Shown here piece after piece: positions 8,259 to 17,036 of a DNA stretch of 46,232 bases (position 1 is the first letter of the stretch; every line of letters starts with the position of its first letter). The notes under the pieces were generated by a model. It did not search any database and had not been told where the DNA came from. It worked only from the letters and a program-made list of their open reading frames with translations. Made by a program: the position numbers and the translations under genes. The DNA comes from Pirellulaceae bacterium. GTDB taxonomy: Bacteria > Planctomycetota > Planctomycetia > Pirellulales > Thermoguttaceae. The stretch lies in NCBI GenBank assembly GCA_012744395.1, contig JAAYCB010000444.1:1-46232 (forward strand), read 5' to 3'.

Positions 8259-8525
8259 TCAGAACCGTCCCGGAATCGTTGTGATCAGGTTCGAGGAATA
8301 GTCGAGCAGTTGGGCGAGCAGCCACGGCAGCGTCAGGCTCAGGACGGCCACCATGGCGATGATCTTCGGCACAAAAGCAATGCTCTGCTCCTGGACCTGG
8401 GTCAGCGCTTGAAACAGGCCGACCACCAGCCCGACAACCATGCCGGCCACCAGCACCGGCGAGCCGACCAACAGGGCGATCCAAATTGCCTGCCGCGCCA
8501 GATCGATGGCGTCTTCAGCAACCAT
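8259..8525 (-). CDS. fliQ: FliQ, flagellar export gate membrane protein
   Basis: The protein has 88 residues, the usual FliQ length, from the ATG at 8525 (MVAEDAIDLARQAIWIALLV). Earlier in-frame starts were rejected because they add a non-hydrophobic tail through repeated DNA. It has two hydrophobic helices (about 13-35 and 52-75), and the motif GLVVGLFQALTQVQEQ between them is diagnostic. FliQ helices wrap the FliP5R1 core. An AAAGG lies 7 bases before the ATG. Its neighbours are fliP upstream and fliR downstream. Confidence 0.95.
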   Translation of the reverse strand: MVAEDAIDLARQAIWIALLVGSPVLVAGMVVGLVVGLFQALTQVQEQSIAFVPKIIAMVAVLSLTLPWLLAQLLDYSSNLITTIPGRF

Positions 8526-8540
8526 GGCGATGCCTTTTGT

Positions 8541-8568
8541 GAAAGCGGAAAGCGGAAAGCGGAAAGCG
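8541..8568 (-). repeat. 4 x 7-bp tandem repeat before fliQ
   Basis: Four perfect copies of gaaagcg lie in the fliP/fliQ spacer, 16 to 43 bases before the fliQ start. On the fliQ mRNA these read CGCTTTC and are not themselves a ribosome site. Copy number may vary between strains. Confidence 0.75.
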
Positions 8569-8587
8569 GCCGATTGCCCATCTTGTG

Positions 8588-9448
8588 TCAGGTGTATGGC
8601 GCAAAACTGTCCATCAGCATGCCCACGACCAGGTGCCAACCGTCGAGCAGCACAAACAGCATCAGCTTGAACGGCAACGATATCAACACCGGCGGCAGCA
8701 TCAGCATCCCCATCGAGACCATCACGCTGGCGATCACCATGTCGACGATCAGGAACGGCAGGTAGACCTGGAATCCGATCAGGAAGGCGACCTTCAACTC
8801 GCTGAGCATGAACGCCGGCAGCAGCGCCTGAAGCGGCACGTCCTCATAGCCGTCGACCTCGGGCGGATCGGGCAGCCGGTTGAGGAACAGGTAGACGTCC
8901 TCGGTATTTCCCGCCCGCTCGATCTGCATGCTCATGAACCGGCGAATCGGCACCTGCCCGGTCTCCCAGGCCTGTTCCAGAGTGATTTGGTGGTCCGTAT
9001 AGGGCGCGATTGCCCCCTCGTAAACCTCCTTCCAGACCGGTGTCATCACCAGCAGCGTGATGAACAGTGCGAGGGTTGTGATCACCTGGCTGGGAGGGAG
9101 TTGCTGGGTGCCGATCGCCTGGCGAAGCAGGCCGAGAACGACGATGATCCGCACGAAACAGGTCGTCATCATCAGCAAGGCCGGGGCGAGGCTGAGCACG
9201 GTCAACAGCAGCATCACCTGCAACGTCGCGCTGAGGCCCTCGGGGCTGGTCCATTGACTGGGGCCCCCGGCCATCCCGCCGGGCAATTCCAGCGATAGCG
9301 GGCGGTTGGCCGCGTCTTGAGCCGACACGGGGGCGACCGCGGGCAGCAGCGCAAGGGCGGCCAGCGTCCCGGCCGCCGCCCAGCGCAAGCGCCAAGGGCG
9401 CCGGCGCGGCGCGGCGTCCGATCGGCTTCGCTCGGGCGACTCAGCCAT
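8588..9448 (-). CDS. fliP: FliP, flagellar export gate membrane protein
   Basis: The protein has 286 residues with a predicted signal sequence ([22 protein letters not shown]). The core has the FliP marks: [29 protein letters not shown], then [38 protein letters not shown] and [13 protein letters not shown]. Five FliP copies form the entry pore of the export gate. It is somewhat longer than the common 245 residues, due to the N-terminus. The start overlaps the end of fliO by 8 bases, which suggests translational coupling. Confidence 0.96.
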   Translation of the reverse strand: MAESPERSRSDAAPRRRPWRLRWAAAGTLAALALLPAVAPVSAQDAANRPLSLELPGGMAGGPSQWTSPEGLSATLQVMLLLTVLSLAPALLMMTTCFVRIIVVLGLLRQAIGTQQLPPSQVITTLALFITLLVMTPVWKEVYEGAIAPYTDHQITLEQAWETGQVPIRRFMSMQIERAGNTEDVYLFLNRLPDPPEVDGYEDVPLQALLPAFMLSELKVAFLIGFQVYLPFLIVDMVIASVMVSMGMLMLPPVLISLPFKLMLFVLLDGWHLVVGMLMDSFAPYT

Positions 9449-10358
9449 CCAGGCCCTCCCGTCCGCCAGGCAGCAGGGAGCCGGCCGAACGGACCGCGAA
9501 CTCCGCTTCGGCGGACCGGCCGCTGAACTGCTGGAATGCTTGGCGGAAAGCTGCGGTTGCGCTGCCCGCCTGGGCCGATTTGCAGAGCCCGGCCAGCCGC
9601 GTGACTTGATCGGGATGTTCGATCTCGGTAAGTGTCTCGGTCCCCTCGGGCGTCGTGCAGACCAGCAGCAACTTGTCGCCGCAGCGGAGGAGCTGGACCT
9701 GCTGGCCCTTGGCGATCGAGGCCCGGCCGAGAACCTCGAACACGTCGCTGGGCAGAACGCCGCTGCCGCTCGGCGCCGCCCGGCGGATCAGCCAGGCGAC
9801 GATGCAGAACAATCCCAGCACGATGGCAAGACTGCTGATCACCGTGGCGATCGAGCGGGTCGCGGGGTTGCCGTCCGTGGCGGATTGCCCGCCCTGCCTC
9901 GCCGTCCGACCGGCCGCGGCAAGGCGCGGAAACCCCGCACGTTCGACCGGGCGGGATGCCGTCTCGGACGAGGCCTCGACAGGCGGCGGCTCGGCCGCCC
10001 CGGCCGCCTCCGTCTGGTCGTCGCGCGGCGGCGATCCGCCCTCCGCCGGACCGCTGTCCGGCGGCTCCGCCGCCGAGCAATACACGGCCGCCTGCACCGA
10101 CTGGACCGGACGGCCCGGCGGATCGCACGCCGTCGGACGGACAAGGCTCGGGGAGCCGCGTTCCGCGGGCTGGGCTTCCACGGGGGGGCAAGCCGGCTGG
10201 GAATCGCCCTCGACGCGGGGCGCGAGGTTGGCCGTGGCCTGCTTCCGGAACGAATCGGCAAAGAAACGCTGCTCCCCGGCCGCCCCCGGCGAGGCAACGA
10301 GCAGCAGCAGTCCGAGCACGGAGAGTTTCCCAGGCATCCTTGCCTTCACGGCGATCAT
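9441..10358 (-). CDS. fliO: FliO, flagellar biosynthesis assembly factor, with long periplasmic region
   Basis: From the ATG at 10358 the protein has 305 residues (alternatives are 10337 and an upstream start at 10439). A signal-like segment [17 protein letters not shown] is followed by about 130 low-complexity Pro/Ala/Ser/Glu residues, a membrane helix [23 protein letters not shown], then the cytosolic FliO domain ([25 protein letters not shown]). FliO helps FliP fold and assemble. The cytosolic domain and the place just before fliP support the call. The long N-terminal part is much larger than in enterobacteria. The AAAGAGGG abutting ATG 10358 is too close to be a normal ribosome site, so the exact start is open. 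Confidence 0.85.
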   Translation of the reverse strand: MIAVKARMPGKLSVLGLLLLVASPGAAGEQRFFADSFRKQATANLAPRVEGDSQPACPPVEAQPAERGSPSLVRPTACDPPGRPVQSVQAAVYCSAAEPPDSGPAEGGSPPRDDQTEAAGAAEPPPVEASSETASRPVERAGFPRLAAAGRTARQGGQSATDGNPATRSIATVISSLAIVLGLFCIVAWLIRRAAPSGSGVLPSDVFEVLGRASIAKGQQVQLLRCGDKLLLVCTTPEGTETLTEIEHPDQVTRLAGLCKSAQAGSATAAFRQAFQQFSGRSAEAEFAVRSAGSLLPGGREGLDG

Positions 10359-10469
10359 CCCTCTTTCCGGCCGTTCACCCGTCTGCCAGCGGCCCCGCTG
10401 GCCCGCTTCCAGAACCGCGCGCGCCCGGCCGTTCTCCAATCGCGGCCCAGGATCGGCCCGGCGGCCCCT

Positions 10470-11204
10470 CTAGGCCGCCGGCGCTGTGCTCGCCACGAGT
10501 TCCGCCACGCGCACGCAAAAATTGTCGTTCAGCACAAGGACCTCGCCGCGCGCGATCAGCCGCCCGTTGACGTAGATGTCCACCGGATCGCCGGCCAGCT
10601 TGTCGAGCGCCACGACGGCTCCCTTCCGCAATCGAAGCACATCCTCGAGATACATCTTGGTGCGGCCGAGTTCGATCTTCAGGTCCAGCTCGACGTCGCT
10701 GAGCAGGTCCAGCGTGGCGGTCTCCGTGTTGGCGGGGCTGCCGCTCAGCTCGCGGAACTGAAAATGGGTGGCGCTCGGCGGCAGGTCCCTCCCTTCGGTC
10801 GCAACCGATTCGAGCGCCCTCTCCGCCTGTTGGAAGAGAAGTTCGACGTCCGCCGCCGAGATCGACGGCTGGGCGGCATCCGTCCGGTGATCGCTGCCAG
10901 CGGCTGCGGCGTGCCCTCCCGTTGGCGGACGGGCCTGGCTCGTGCCGCTCGCCTCCGCCCCGTCGAGGCGCCTGTCCCCCTCGTCATCCGCTGGCGACCG
11001 CCCACTGCCCGCCGGCTCCGCGGGCCGGCGGCCGGCGGGGGACGAATCTCCCGCCAATCTCCCGCCCGCGGCCGCCTCCGACGCCGCTTGATCCTCTGGA
11101 TTGGGCGCGGCGGAGGACGCGGACCCGCTGCCGGATTCGGCTGCCGCGCCCCGCAACTGGGCTTCGATGTCCCCCTGGTTGATCAGCTCGTTGTCGTCGG
11201 CCAT
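10470..11204 (-). CDS. fliN: FliN, flagellar switch/C-ring protein with long N-terminal linker
   Basis: The protein has 244 residues from the ATG at 11204. Residues 5-16 ([12 protein letters not shown]) resemble the docking motif found at the start of FliM/FliY/FliN-type proteins. A long Ala/Gly/Ser/Pro-rich linker covers about 20-125. The C-terminal SpoA domain (residues about 160-244) reads [67 protein letters not shown], broken here only for description: it is the standard FliN fold. It builds the lower C-ring and docks FliH-FliI. No fliM is seen beside it, which is unusual because fliM and fliN are normally neighbours. Starts further upstream run into non-coding text. Confidence 0.92.
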   Translation of the reverse strand: MADDNELINQGDIEAQLRGAAAESGSGSASSAAPNPEDQAASEAAAGGRLAGDSSPAGRRPAEPAGSGRSPADDEGDRRLDGAEASGTSQARPPTGGHAAAAGSDHRTDAAQPSISAADVELLFQQAERALESVATEGRDLPPSATHFQFRELSGSPANTETATLDLLSDVELDLKIELGRTKMYLEDVLRLRKGAVVALDKLAGDPVDIYVNGRLIARGEVLVLNDNFCVRVAELVASTAPAA

Positions 11205-11384
11205 GGCAATCCATTCCCGGCTTCGTGAACAACTCCGGCGAGCCAACCCGCAAGGCCTCCTGCCGCGGGCATGTTGCCGCAAATCCATCCGCACCGGTCC
11301 GGCCCCCGCCAGACCAATCTCGGGAGCGACTCGGGCGGGCGGCAACGGTTCGTGCGGTCGGGCTGCTCCTCGATGAAGGAGAAT

Positions 11385-11643
11385 TCACTGAAAAAGCGCC
11401 GACCGCGGGAACGGCCTGCCGAATGTGCGGTTAGTTGTCCCTGAAATCCGTCTTTTAATCAACCCCAACCCGGCGTCCATCAGGTCTTCCCGGCCCGCGC
11501 TCCGCGCCGTGAGGGTCACCGGGTCGCGGAGCCGATGCCGGTTTTCCTGCCAGGCCGCCAGGAACGCCTCTTCCTCTTCCCCGCCAATTGTGCCAGACAG
11601 GAGCCAAGAGGTGCACCGCGCCTCCGAGGACCTTGGCGGTCAT
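11385..11643 (-). pseudogene. possible frameshifted or decayed small ORF between fliJ and fliN
   Basis: An ATG at 11643 overlaps the fliJ stop (ATGA) and opens MTAKVLGGAVHLLAPVWHNW. In that frame the sequence then becomes Gly/Arg/Pro-rich and stops at 11455. A second frame, the one fliJ itself used, has no ATG or GTG start but reads coding-like from about 11585: GGEEEEAFLAAWQENRHRL and DPVTLTARSAGREDLMDAG with mostly G or C at third positions, ending at 11385. Joining the first 20 residues to the second frame needs one frameshift. This could be a small flagellar gene broken by mutation or a sequencing error. No family was recognised. The slot is where fliK, flgD, flgE and fliM often lie. Confidence 0.35.
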
Positions 11644-12092
11644 CGCTCCCCCTCCTCGGCGCGGCAGCGCTGGCCCACCTCGTCGAGGCGCCGGGTCTCC
11701 AGCCTCGCCTCCTTGTCGAAGTGCGCTCGCTGTTGTTTCTCGCGGAGCAGCTCCAGGACGCGGAGGGAACGGTCGGCTTCGACGAGCGCTTCGCGGCGGC
11801 GATCGATCGCGCAGCGGATCGCCTCCTGCTTTTCGGCCAGGTCGCGATCCTCCCTCCGCAGCGCCGCCTCGTAACGCCGCGCGACCAGCAGCCGGTCGAG
11901 GTCCAGCGCGCCGGGCCGGGCCGCCTCGCGGCAGGTCTCCAACAGCTCGGCCAGCTTGGCGGCCACGGACTTCCGCTGCTCGCGAATCACCTGCTCGGCA
12001 TGGAAGGCCTCGGCCAGATCGCTCCGCCGCTGGTCGCGGGCGGACGCCCGCAGCCGGAGGAGCGTCGCCAGACGGAACTTGAACGTGCTCAT
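11640..12092 (-). CDS. fliJ: FliJ, flagellar export chaperone-like coiled-coil protein
   Basis: The protein has 150 residues, a usual FliJ length. It starts MSTFKFRLATLLRLRASARDQRRSDLAEA, the typical FliJ opening (KFRLxxLLRLR), and the rest is a charged, heptad-like helix pair rich in Arg, Glu and Leu. FliJ sits as a stalk in the FliI hexamer and links the ATPase to FlhA. It lies 45 bases after fliI. Its stop codon overlaps a following ATG (see the decayed ORF). Confidence 0.88.
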   Translation of the reverse strand: MSTFKFRLATLLRLRASARDQRRSDLAEAFHAEQVIREQRKSVAAKLAELLETCREAARPGALDLDRLLVARRYEAALRREDRDLAEKQEAIRCAIDRRREALVEADRSLRVLELLREKQQRAHFDKEARLETRRLDEVGQRCRAEEGER

Positions 12093-12137
12093 TGCCAGGT
12101 CTTAGTCCGTTGCCTCGATCGGGTTGCCTCGCTGCGG

Positions 12138-13466
12138 TCAGGGGGCCTCGGCGGCGGGCAGCTTCCGCGTCACGATCTGCAGGAGGTCGAGCAGCATCGC
12201 CTCGGCCTCGGCGCAACTGGCGCGCTGCTCGACGCGCTGTCGCAGCAGGGCGTCGATCTTCGGCTTCAGCTCGATTGCCAGGTCCACAACGGGGTTGGCG
12301 CCTTCGCGGTACGCGCCGATCGAGATCAGGTCTTGATGGTCGCGGTAGGCCGCCATCAACTGGCGGACCGCCAGGGCGGCCCGCTGGTGTTCCGCGCCGG
12401 TCACCTCGGGCATCAGGCGGCTGAGGCTTTCGAGCACGTCGACCGCCGGGTAGTGGCCCCCCGCGGCCAGACTCCGCGAGAGCCAGATATGCCCGTCCAG
12501 CAGCCCCCGCACGGCGTCGGCCACCGGCTCGTTCGGATCATCGCCCTCGACCAGGACGGTGTAGAAGGCGGTGATGCTGCCTTCGGGCGTTCGCCCGGCC
12601 CGTTCCACGATTCGCGGCAGGATCGCGAAGACCGACGGCGGATAGCCGCGGGTGGCGGGCGGCTCGCCCGCCGCCAGCCCGATCTCGCGCTGGGCCAGGG
12701 CGAACCGCGTCAACGAATCGACCAGCAGGAGGACATCCTTGCCCTGGTCGCGAAAATACTCGGCAACGGCGGTCGCCGTCGAGGCGGCGTGCACCCGCAC
12801 CAGCGCCGGCTCGTTGCTCGTGGCCACGACGGTGACGCTCTTCTTCCTGCCTTCCGGGCCGAGATCGCGCTCGATGAACTCGTTGACTTCGCGGCCCCGC
12901 TCGCCGATCAGGGCGATCACGATTACGTCGGCGTCGGAGTAGCGCGCCATCATTCCCAGGGCGACGCTCTTGCCGACCCCGCTGCCGGCGAAAATCCCCA
13001 GCCGCTGGCCGCGGCCGCAGGTCATCAATCCGTCGATCGCGCGAATTCCGGTGGAAAGCGGCGTGTCGATTCGCGGGCGGCGGCAGGGGGCCGGCGCGCC
13101 GCGCTGGAAGGCGACCCGGTCGGCCAGCGCGGGCTGCCCCCGCCCGTCGATCGCCCTGCCTTGGGCGTCGATCACCCGCCCGAGCAGCGAATTGCCCACG
13201 CGGAGCCATCGCGATGTGCGTTTCAGCCGCACGCGGTTGCCGTGGCGGATGCCGGCCAGGTCCGCAAACGGGTAGAGCAGGGTCATGTTGTCGCGAAAAC
13301 CGATCACTTCCGCATCGAGCGGAGGCCCCGTCTCGCGCTCGATCTGGGCGAGGGCCCCGACCGGCGCCGGGAACCCGGCCGCCGAGACGGTGATTCCCGC
13401 CGTGCGGGAGACCGCCCCGCGGATTTCAGCCGGCATCAGGTGGTGCAATTGCTCGACAAGGTCCAT
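12138..13466 (-). CDS. fliI: FliI, flagellum-specific export ATPase
   Basis: The protein has 442 residues from the ATG at 13466; AAAGGGG lies 11 bases upstream. Earlier in-frame starts overlap fliH and were rejected. The motifs are RIDTPLSTGIRAIDGLMTCGRGQRLGIFAGSGVGKS (Walker A GSGVGKS), LIGERGREVNEF, then the Walker B-like VLLLVDSLTRFALAQREIGLAAGEPP and GSITAFYTVLVEGDD. These place it in the FliI/YscN branch of F1-like ATPases. It unfolds and releases export substrates from chaperones, working with FliH and FliJ, whose genes flank it. Length and motifs look complete. Confidence 0.97.
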   Translation of the reverse strand: MDLVEQLHHLMPAEIRGAVSRTAGITVSAAGFPAPVGALAQIERETGPPLDAEVIGFRDNMTLLYPFADLAGIRHGNRVRLKRTSRWLRVGNSLLGRVIDAQGRAIDGRGQPALADRVAFQRGAPAPCRRPRIDTPLSTGIRAIDGLMTCGRGQRLGIFAGSGVGKSVALGMMARYSDADVIVIALIGERGREVNEFIERDLGPEGRKKSVTVVATSNEPALVRVHAASTATAVAEYFRDQGKDVLLLVDSLTRFALAQREIGLAAGEPPATRGYPPSVFAILPRIVERAGRTPEGSITAFYTVLVEGDDPNEPVADAVRGLLDGHIWLSRSLAAGGHYPAVDVLESLSRLMPEVTGAEHQRAALAVRQLMAAYRDHQDLISIGAYREGANPVVDLAIELKPKIDALLRQRVEQRASCAEAEAMLLDLLQIVTRKLPAAEAP

Positions 13467-13483
13467 CGGCGGCAGCGCCCCTT

Positions 13484-14161
13484 TCAGGTTAGTTCCTCTT
13501 CGATCCGTCGCATTTGCGTTTCGATCGCCTGGTCGATTTCCCCAAAGGCGGTCTCCACCCGGCATCCTCCCCGGGTGACCGCCGGATCAGCGGCCAGCTC
13601 GCACGCCCCCAGGCCCGCCATCGCGCGAACCAGCGCCTCGGCTTGGGGTTGGAGGGCGTCGTAGTCTTGGGGATTGAGCCGGACGCGCACGGTCGGACTG
13701 CCCGCCACCAGCCGCAGCGTCTCGCCGACCAGTTGCAGCGGGATCTCCGGATGCTGCTCGACCTGCTTCCTCACGATCCGCTCGGCAATCGCGATCGCCA
13801 GCCGGACGGCGCTCCGTTCCCAGTGGGCCAACCAGGTCTCCTTGGCCTGCTGGATCTCGTCGATCACGGCGGCCAGCGCCGGCATCAGCGTGGCCAGCTG
13901 CTCGGCGAGCTGCGTCCCGACGATCCGCTGAATCTCTCTCTGCCCGTCGGCGTAGCCCCGCTTCCGCGATTCCTCCTCGGTCGCGCGGCGGATCCGCTCG
14001 GCATCCTGCTGGGCCCGGGTGAGCACCTCGCCGGCCTGCTGCCGTACCCCGTCGAGATAGACGCCGGCCTTCTCCGCCATGTCGTCGAAATTGAACGCCA
14101 CGGGTTGGATTCCGCCGGCCCGGTCGGTGGCCTTGATGACAGTCGGCCTGTTCGTTGGCAT
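13484..14161 (-). CDS. fliH: FliH, flagellar export ATPase regulator
   Basis: The protein has 225 residues. The first third is charged and probably coiled-coil (QQAGEVLTRAQQDAERIRRATEEESRKRGYADGQRE is in residues 41-76). The C-terminal half has the FliH/YscL/V-ATPase-E-like core with AIAERIVRKQVEQHPEIPLQLV and RVRLNPQDYDAL. FliH binds FliI and docks it to FliN at the C-ring. It lies 48 bases after fliG and 17 bases before the fliI start. Confidence 0.93.
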   Translation of the reverse strand: MPTNRPTVIKATDRAGGIQPVAFNFDDMAEKAGVYLDGVRQQAGEVLTRAQQDAERIRRATEEESRKRGYADGQREIQRIVGTQLAEQLATLMPALAAVIDEIQQAKETWLAHWERSAVRLAIAIAERIVRKQVEQHPEIPLQLVGETLRLVAGSPTVRVRLNPQDYDALQPQAEALVRAMAGLGACELAADPAVTRGGCRVETAFGEIDQAIETQMRRIEEELT

Positions 14162-14209
14162 CTGCTGGTCCTGGGGTGTGCTGGCAAAACGGTTCGCGGT
14201 CGCCTCCGG

Positions 14210-15193
14210 TCAGGCTTCCTGGCAGAATCCGGCAGGCGACGCCGGCAACCGGCGGCCGCGCCGCCCGGCGCTCCGCGGCGAGCGGATGCCCAGCTTCTGG
14301 GCAATCATTCCGATCCATTCGCGCGCCGCCTCGACGTCGCTCAGCCGCGTTGGGCCCGGGTGGTCCATCTCTTCGCTCAGCACGGCCGCCCGCGCCGGCG
14401 GCAAGGCCGCCAGCAACCGGTCGACGACGGCCGGCGGCGCGCCGACCAGCGCCAAGGCAAGCAGCTTCAGATCGGTCGCGTCGAGCAGGTCCTCCAGGTC
14501 GGCACGGTCGATTTGCGCCAGATCCTCGAACTCCATCCGCTCCGGCCGGAGCCGCTCCGCCAGCGGCGGATCGTGGGCCGAGAGGTTCTGATACAGCTGG
14601 CTGCCCACTTGGCGATCGGCCGCGTCGAGAATCCCTTCGACCGCCGCCAGGCCGGACACCCGGCGCAGCGGAAAATCGAACGAGTGCGACGGGCGGCAGC
14701 GCAGCGACTGCTCGATCTCGGCAAGAATTTCCGGATCGGTCTCCTCCAAATCCACGAGGCGGCGGAGGACCTCGGTCTGGATCCGCGACGGAAACCGGAC
14801 GAGCACCTCGCCCGCCAAGGCGGGCGCCAAGTGCGAAAGAACCATGGCGATCGTCTGCGGCCGTTCGGTTGCCAGGGCGCCCGTTAGCCCGTCGGGCGAG
14901 ATTTCGCCGAGCGACTGGAAAGCGCGCGGTGTGCCCGCGGCGGGCGTGCCGCCGACGGCCTCCGCCTGGAACCGGCCATGCCAGACGACCGGGCGCTGCG
15001 GCGCGGCCCGCAGGAACTCGTCGATCACCCTCCGCTGCTCGGCGGGATCGAGCGGGTCGAGGTCGAAGACGGCGCGGCGGACTCTCTCCGCCTCGTCGTC
15101 GGCCAGCTGGTCGAGCACCAGGTCGGCCGCCTCGCGGTCGAGAGTTTGGATCAGGATGGCGACCTTGCGGATTCCGTCTGGACTGCTGTTCAT
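14210..15193 (-). CDS. fliG: FliG, rotor/switch protein
   Basis: The protein has 327 residues from the ATG at 15193 (MNSSPDGIRKVAILIQTLDREAADLVL). The three FliG domains are visible: the N-domain that binds FliF, a middle ARM domain, and a C-terminal torque domain ending EEMDHPGPTRLSDVEAAREWIGMIAQKLG. The FliM-binding EHPQR motif of other FliGs reads ERPQT here (residues 110-114). The middle domain is otherwise close (TIAMVLSHLAPALAGEVLVRFP). Its C-terminal tail after residue 305 is short, Arg/Pro-rich and variable. It lies 88 bases after fliF in the usual order. Confidence 0.95.
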   Translation of the reverse strand: MNSSPDGIRKVAILIQTLDREAADLVLDQLADDEAERVRRAVFDLDPLDPAEQRRVIDEFLRAAPQRPVVWHGRFQAEAVGGTPAAGTPRAFQSLGEISPDGLTGALATERPQTIAMVLSHLAPALAGEVLVRFPSRIQTEVLRRLVDLEETDPEILAEIEQSLRCRPSHSFDFPLRRVSGLAAVEGILDAADRQVGSQLYQNLSAHDPPLAERLRPERMEFEDLAQIDRADLEDLLDATDLKLLALALVGAPPAVVDRLLAALPPARAAVLSEEMDHPGPTRLSDVEAAREWIGMIAQKLGIRSPRSAGRRGRRLPASPAGFCQEA

Positions 15194-15281
15194 TGGGTTG
15201 TGTCTCGTTCGGGCCGGCCGCGTTGCGGCTCGGTTGTCGTTGTCTCTGGGCTGCCTGCCGCTTGCCCGCTGCGGCCGGGGA

Positions 15282-16949
15282 CTATTCCGTCGGGGTCCCG
15301 ATCCAGTTCCGCAGGATGCTTGCCGCCGTCTCCGGATCGCTGGCCACCAGGGCCGAGAGGTCCTCGCGGAGCGACTTGTCCGTTCCTGAGAACCTCCGCA
15401 AGGGGCGCTCTTCGCCCGCCTCGCCGGCCCCCTTTTCCCCGTCCGGCGCGGCAGCGGCCGCCGGCTCCGAGCCGTCGATCGTCTCGCCCGGTGGGATCGC
15501 GCGGATCGCCGATCGCAGCACGGCGAGGGCTGCCAGCCCGAGCACCAGCAGTCCCAAGCTGCTCCCGTGGATTCCCAGCCACGTGGCCACGGTCTCCGCC
15601 GCGCCGGGCTCAGGCAGCGGAGCAGGCGCAATGTGCTGGAAGTCGCTGACCTGCACCAACTGGGACGGGTCCGCCTGCCCTTCCGCCTGCGGCAGCACGC
15701 CCGCGACGAGCTGCTTGATCTTGGCCGTCTCCTCCTGGCGGATCTGCGCGATGTCGGCCGCCGCCGGCTCCCTGGGCTCTTCGCCCGGCGCCGGCGGATG
15801 CTGGTTCCGCCAGACCTTCGCGAAATAGCTCGTGGGGACGGCGATCGCCACCGCGACGCGCTCGACCGTGTGCGGCGCGAATTCCTTTTCGGTCTCCTCG
15901 CCCGAGGGAACCGCCGTCTCGCTCGACTCCCTCACTTTTTCGGCCTCCGTCGCCCCGTTCGATTCGCTCGCCGCGAGCGACCGGGCAGTGTTCCCCGCCG
16001 CATTCGCCACGTGGCCCGGGCGGCCGCCGCGGGCCTGGCCATGCTGCGATCCGGTGGCCTTGTTCTCGAGGTGACTGGCCGGGATCGACTTTTCCTTGTC
16101 GAACGCCGTTGTCCGCGTGCGATGCACCCTCTCCGGCGCTAGATCAACGCTCGGCGTGACGATCACCCCAGGCACGTAGGACAGGAGATCCTCGATCTTC
16201 CGCCGCCAGTTCTCCTCCTGCTTGCGCTGCTCTTGGGCGAGCAGGCCGCCGCCGCCGGTCGCGCCGCCCGCCGGGCTGCCGATGTGCGACCGGCCGGTGT
16301 TCAAATCCATCACGACGACGTTCTCCGGCCTCAAGCCGGCGACCGCTCCGACCATCGTCTGGCAGACCGCGTTGACGAGCATCTCGTCGAGCGGCTGCAT
16401 GCCCGCCGGCTTGATGCTCACTGAGGCGGTGACGACGCGCTCCTTGCGCAGCCCCGGCTTGATCTCCTCGTCGAAGAGCACGGCCGCCCGCTCGATGCCC
16501 TTGATCTGGCGGAACACCTCGGCGAGGAATTTCTGCTTGTCGTTCTTGAGCCGCGCTTCGAACTTGGGGCGGCCTTCGAACGGGCTGCTGTTCTCCAGGG
16601 CGCCGTCGAGAATCTCACTGAAATCCCGCGGCAGGGCGCTGTTCTTGGCCAGCGCCGCAACATATGCCGCCTGCTTTCCGCGCGCCACGCGGATCCGCCC
16701 GCCGACAATCTCGAAGTCGGAGAGCCCCTCGGTCGAGAACGCCGCCAGCATCGGGGTCAGTTCGTCGCTGGAAAACAGCCGGTTGTCGAGCAGGTAGACC
16801 CCGTCGCCGGCGCCGAACTCCCTGGTGAACACGTAGCCCAGGCTGACCACGGCGACGATCAGCAACAACGCCGAGGTGGCCCGGCCGGACGGCGTCATCC
16901 CGGCGAAGAACTCTTTGATCGGAAGGAAGTAGCGATTGAGGACATCCAT
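15282..16949 (-). CDS. fliF: FliF, MS-ring protein
   Basis: The protein has 555 residues from the ATG at 16949. A first membrane helix (SALLLIVAVVSLGYVFT) lies at about 24-40 and a second near the C-terminus (HGSSLGLLVLGLAALAVLRSAI). Between them are the ring-building motifs RVARGKQAAYVAALAKNS, RQIKGIERAAVLFDEEIKPGL and VTASVSIKPAGMQPLDEMLVNAVCQTMVGAVAGLRPENVVVMD (shown in parts here). The extreme C-terminus (SALVASDPETAASILRNWI) is the segment that binds FliG. FliF is the base on which the export gate and rotor assemble. Upstream start codons are in a GC-rich hairpin and were rejected. Confidence 0.95.
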   Translation of the reverse strand: MDVLNRYFLPIKEFFAGMTPSGRATSALLLIVAVVSLGYVFTREFGAGDGVYLLDNRLFSSDELTPMLAAFSTEGLSDFEIVGGRIRVARGKQAAYVAALAKNSALPRDFSEILDGALENSSPFEGRPKFEARLKNDKQKFLAEVFRQIKGIERAAVLFDEEIKPGLRKERVVTASVSIKPAGMQPLDEMLVNAVCQTMVGAVAGLRPENVVVMDLNTGRSHIGSPAGGATGGGGLLAQEQRKQEENWRRKIEDLLSYVPGVIVTPSVDLAPERVHRTRTTAFDKEKSIPASHLENKATGSQHGQARGGRPGHVANAAGNTARSLAASESNGATEAEKVRESSETAVPSGEETEKEFAPHTVERVAVAIAVPTSYFAKVWRNQHPPAPGEEPREPAAADIAQIRQEETAKIKQLVAGVLPQAEGQADPSQLVQVSDFQHIAPAPLPEPGAAETVATWLGIHGSSLGLLVLGLAALAVLRSAIRAIPPGETIDGSEPAAAAAPDGEKGAGEAGEERPLRRFSGTDKSLREDLSALVASDPETAASILRNWIGTPTE

Positions 16950-16987
16950 CCATGGAACCTCGTGCTGAATGGCTGGGTTGCTCGCCG

Positions 16988-17008
16988 GCCGGCGCGCTGC
17001 GCGCCGGC
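16988..17008 (-). other. strong hairpin in the fliE/fliF spacer
   Basis: A perfect 9-bp stem (gccggcgcg / cgcgccggc) closes a 3-base loop in the 87-base spacer, 39 bases before the fliF start. There is no T-tract, so it is not an intrinsic terminator. In the mRNA it could slow decay or tune fliF translation. Function is inferred. Confidence 0.55.
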
Positions 17009-17036
17009 GCGGCCCGCACACGCCAACACGCGATCA

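Noticed and set aside
7083-8765. 560-codon plus-strand open frame across fliR, fliQ and two repeat spacers
   Set aside because: It runs through non-coding repeats and opposite known flagellar genes; Gln/Arg/His-rich shadow composition.
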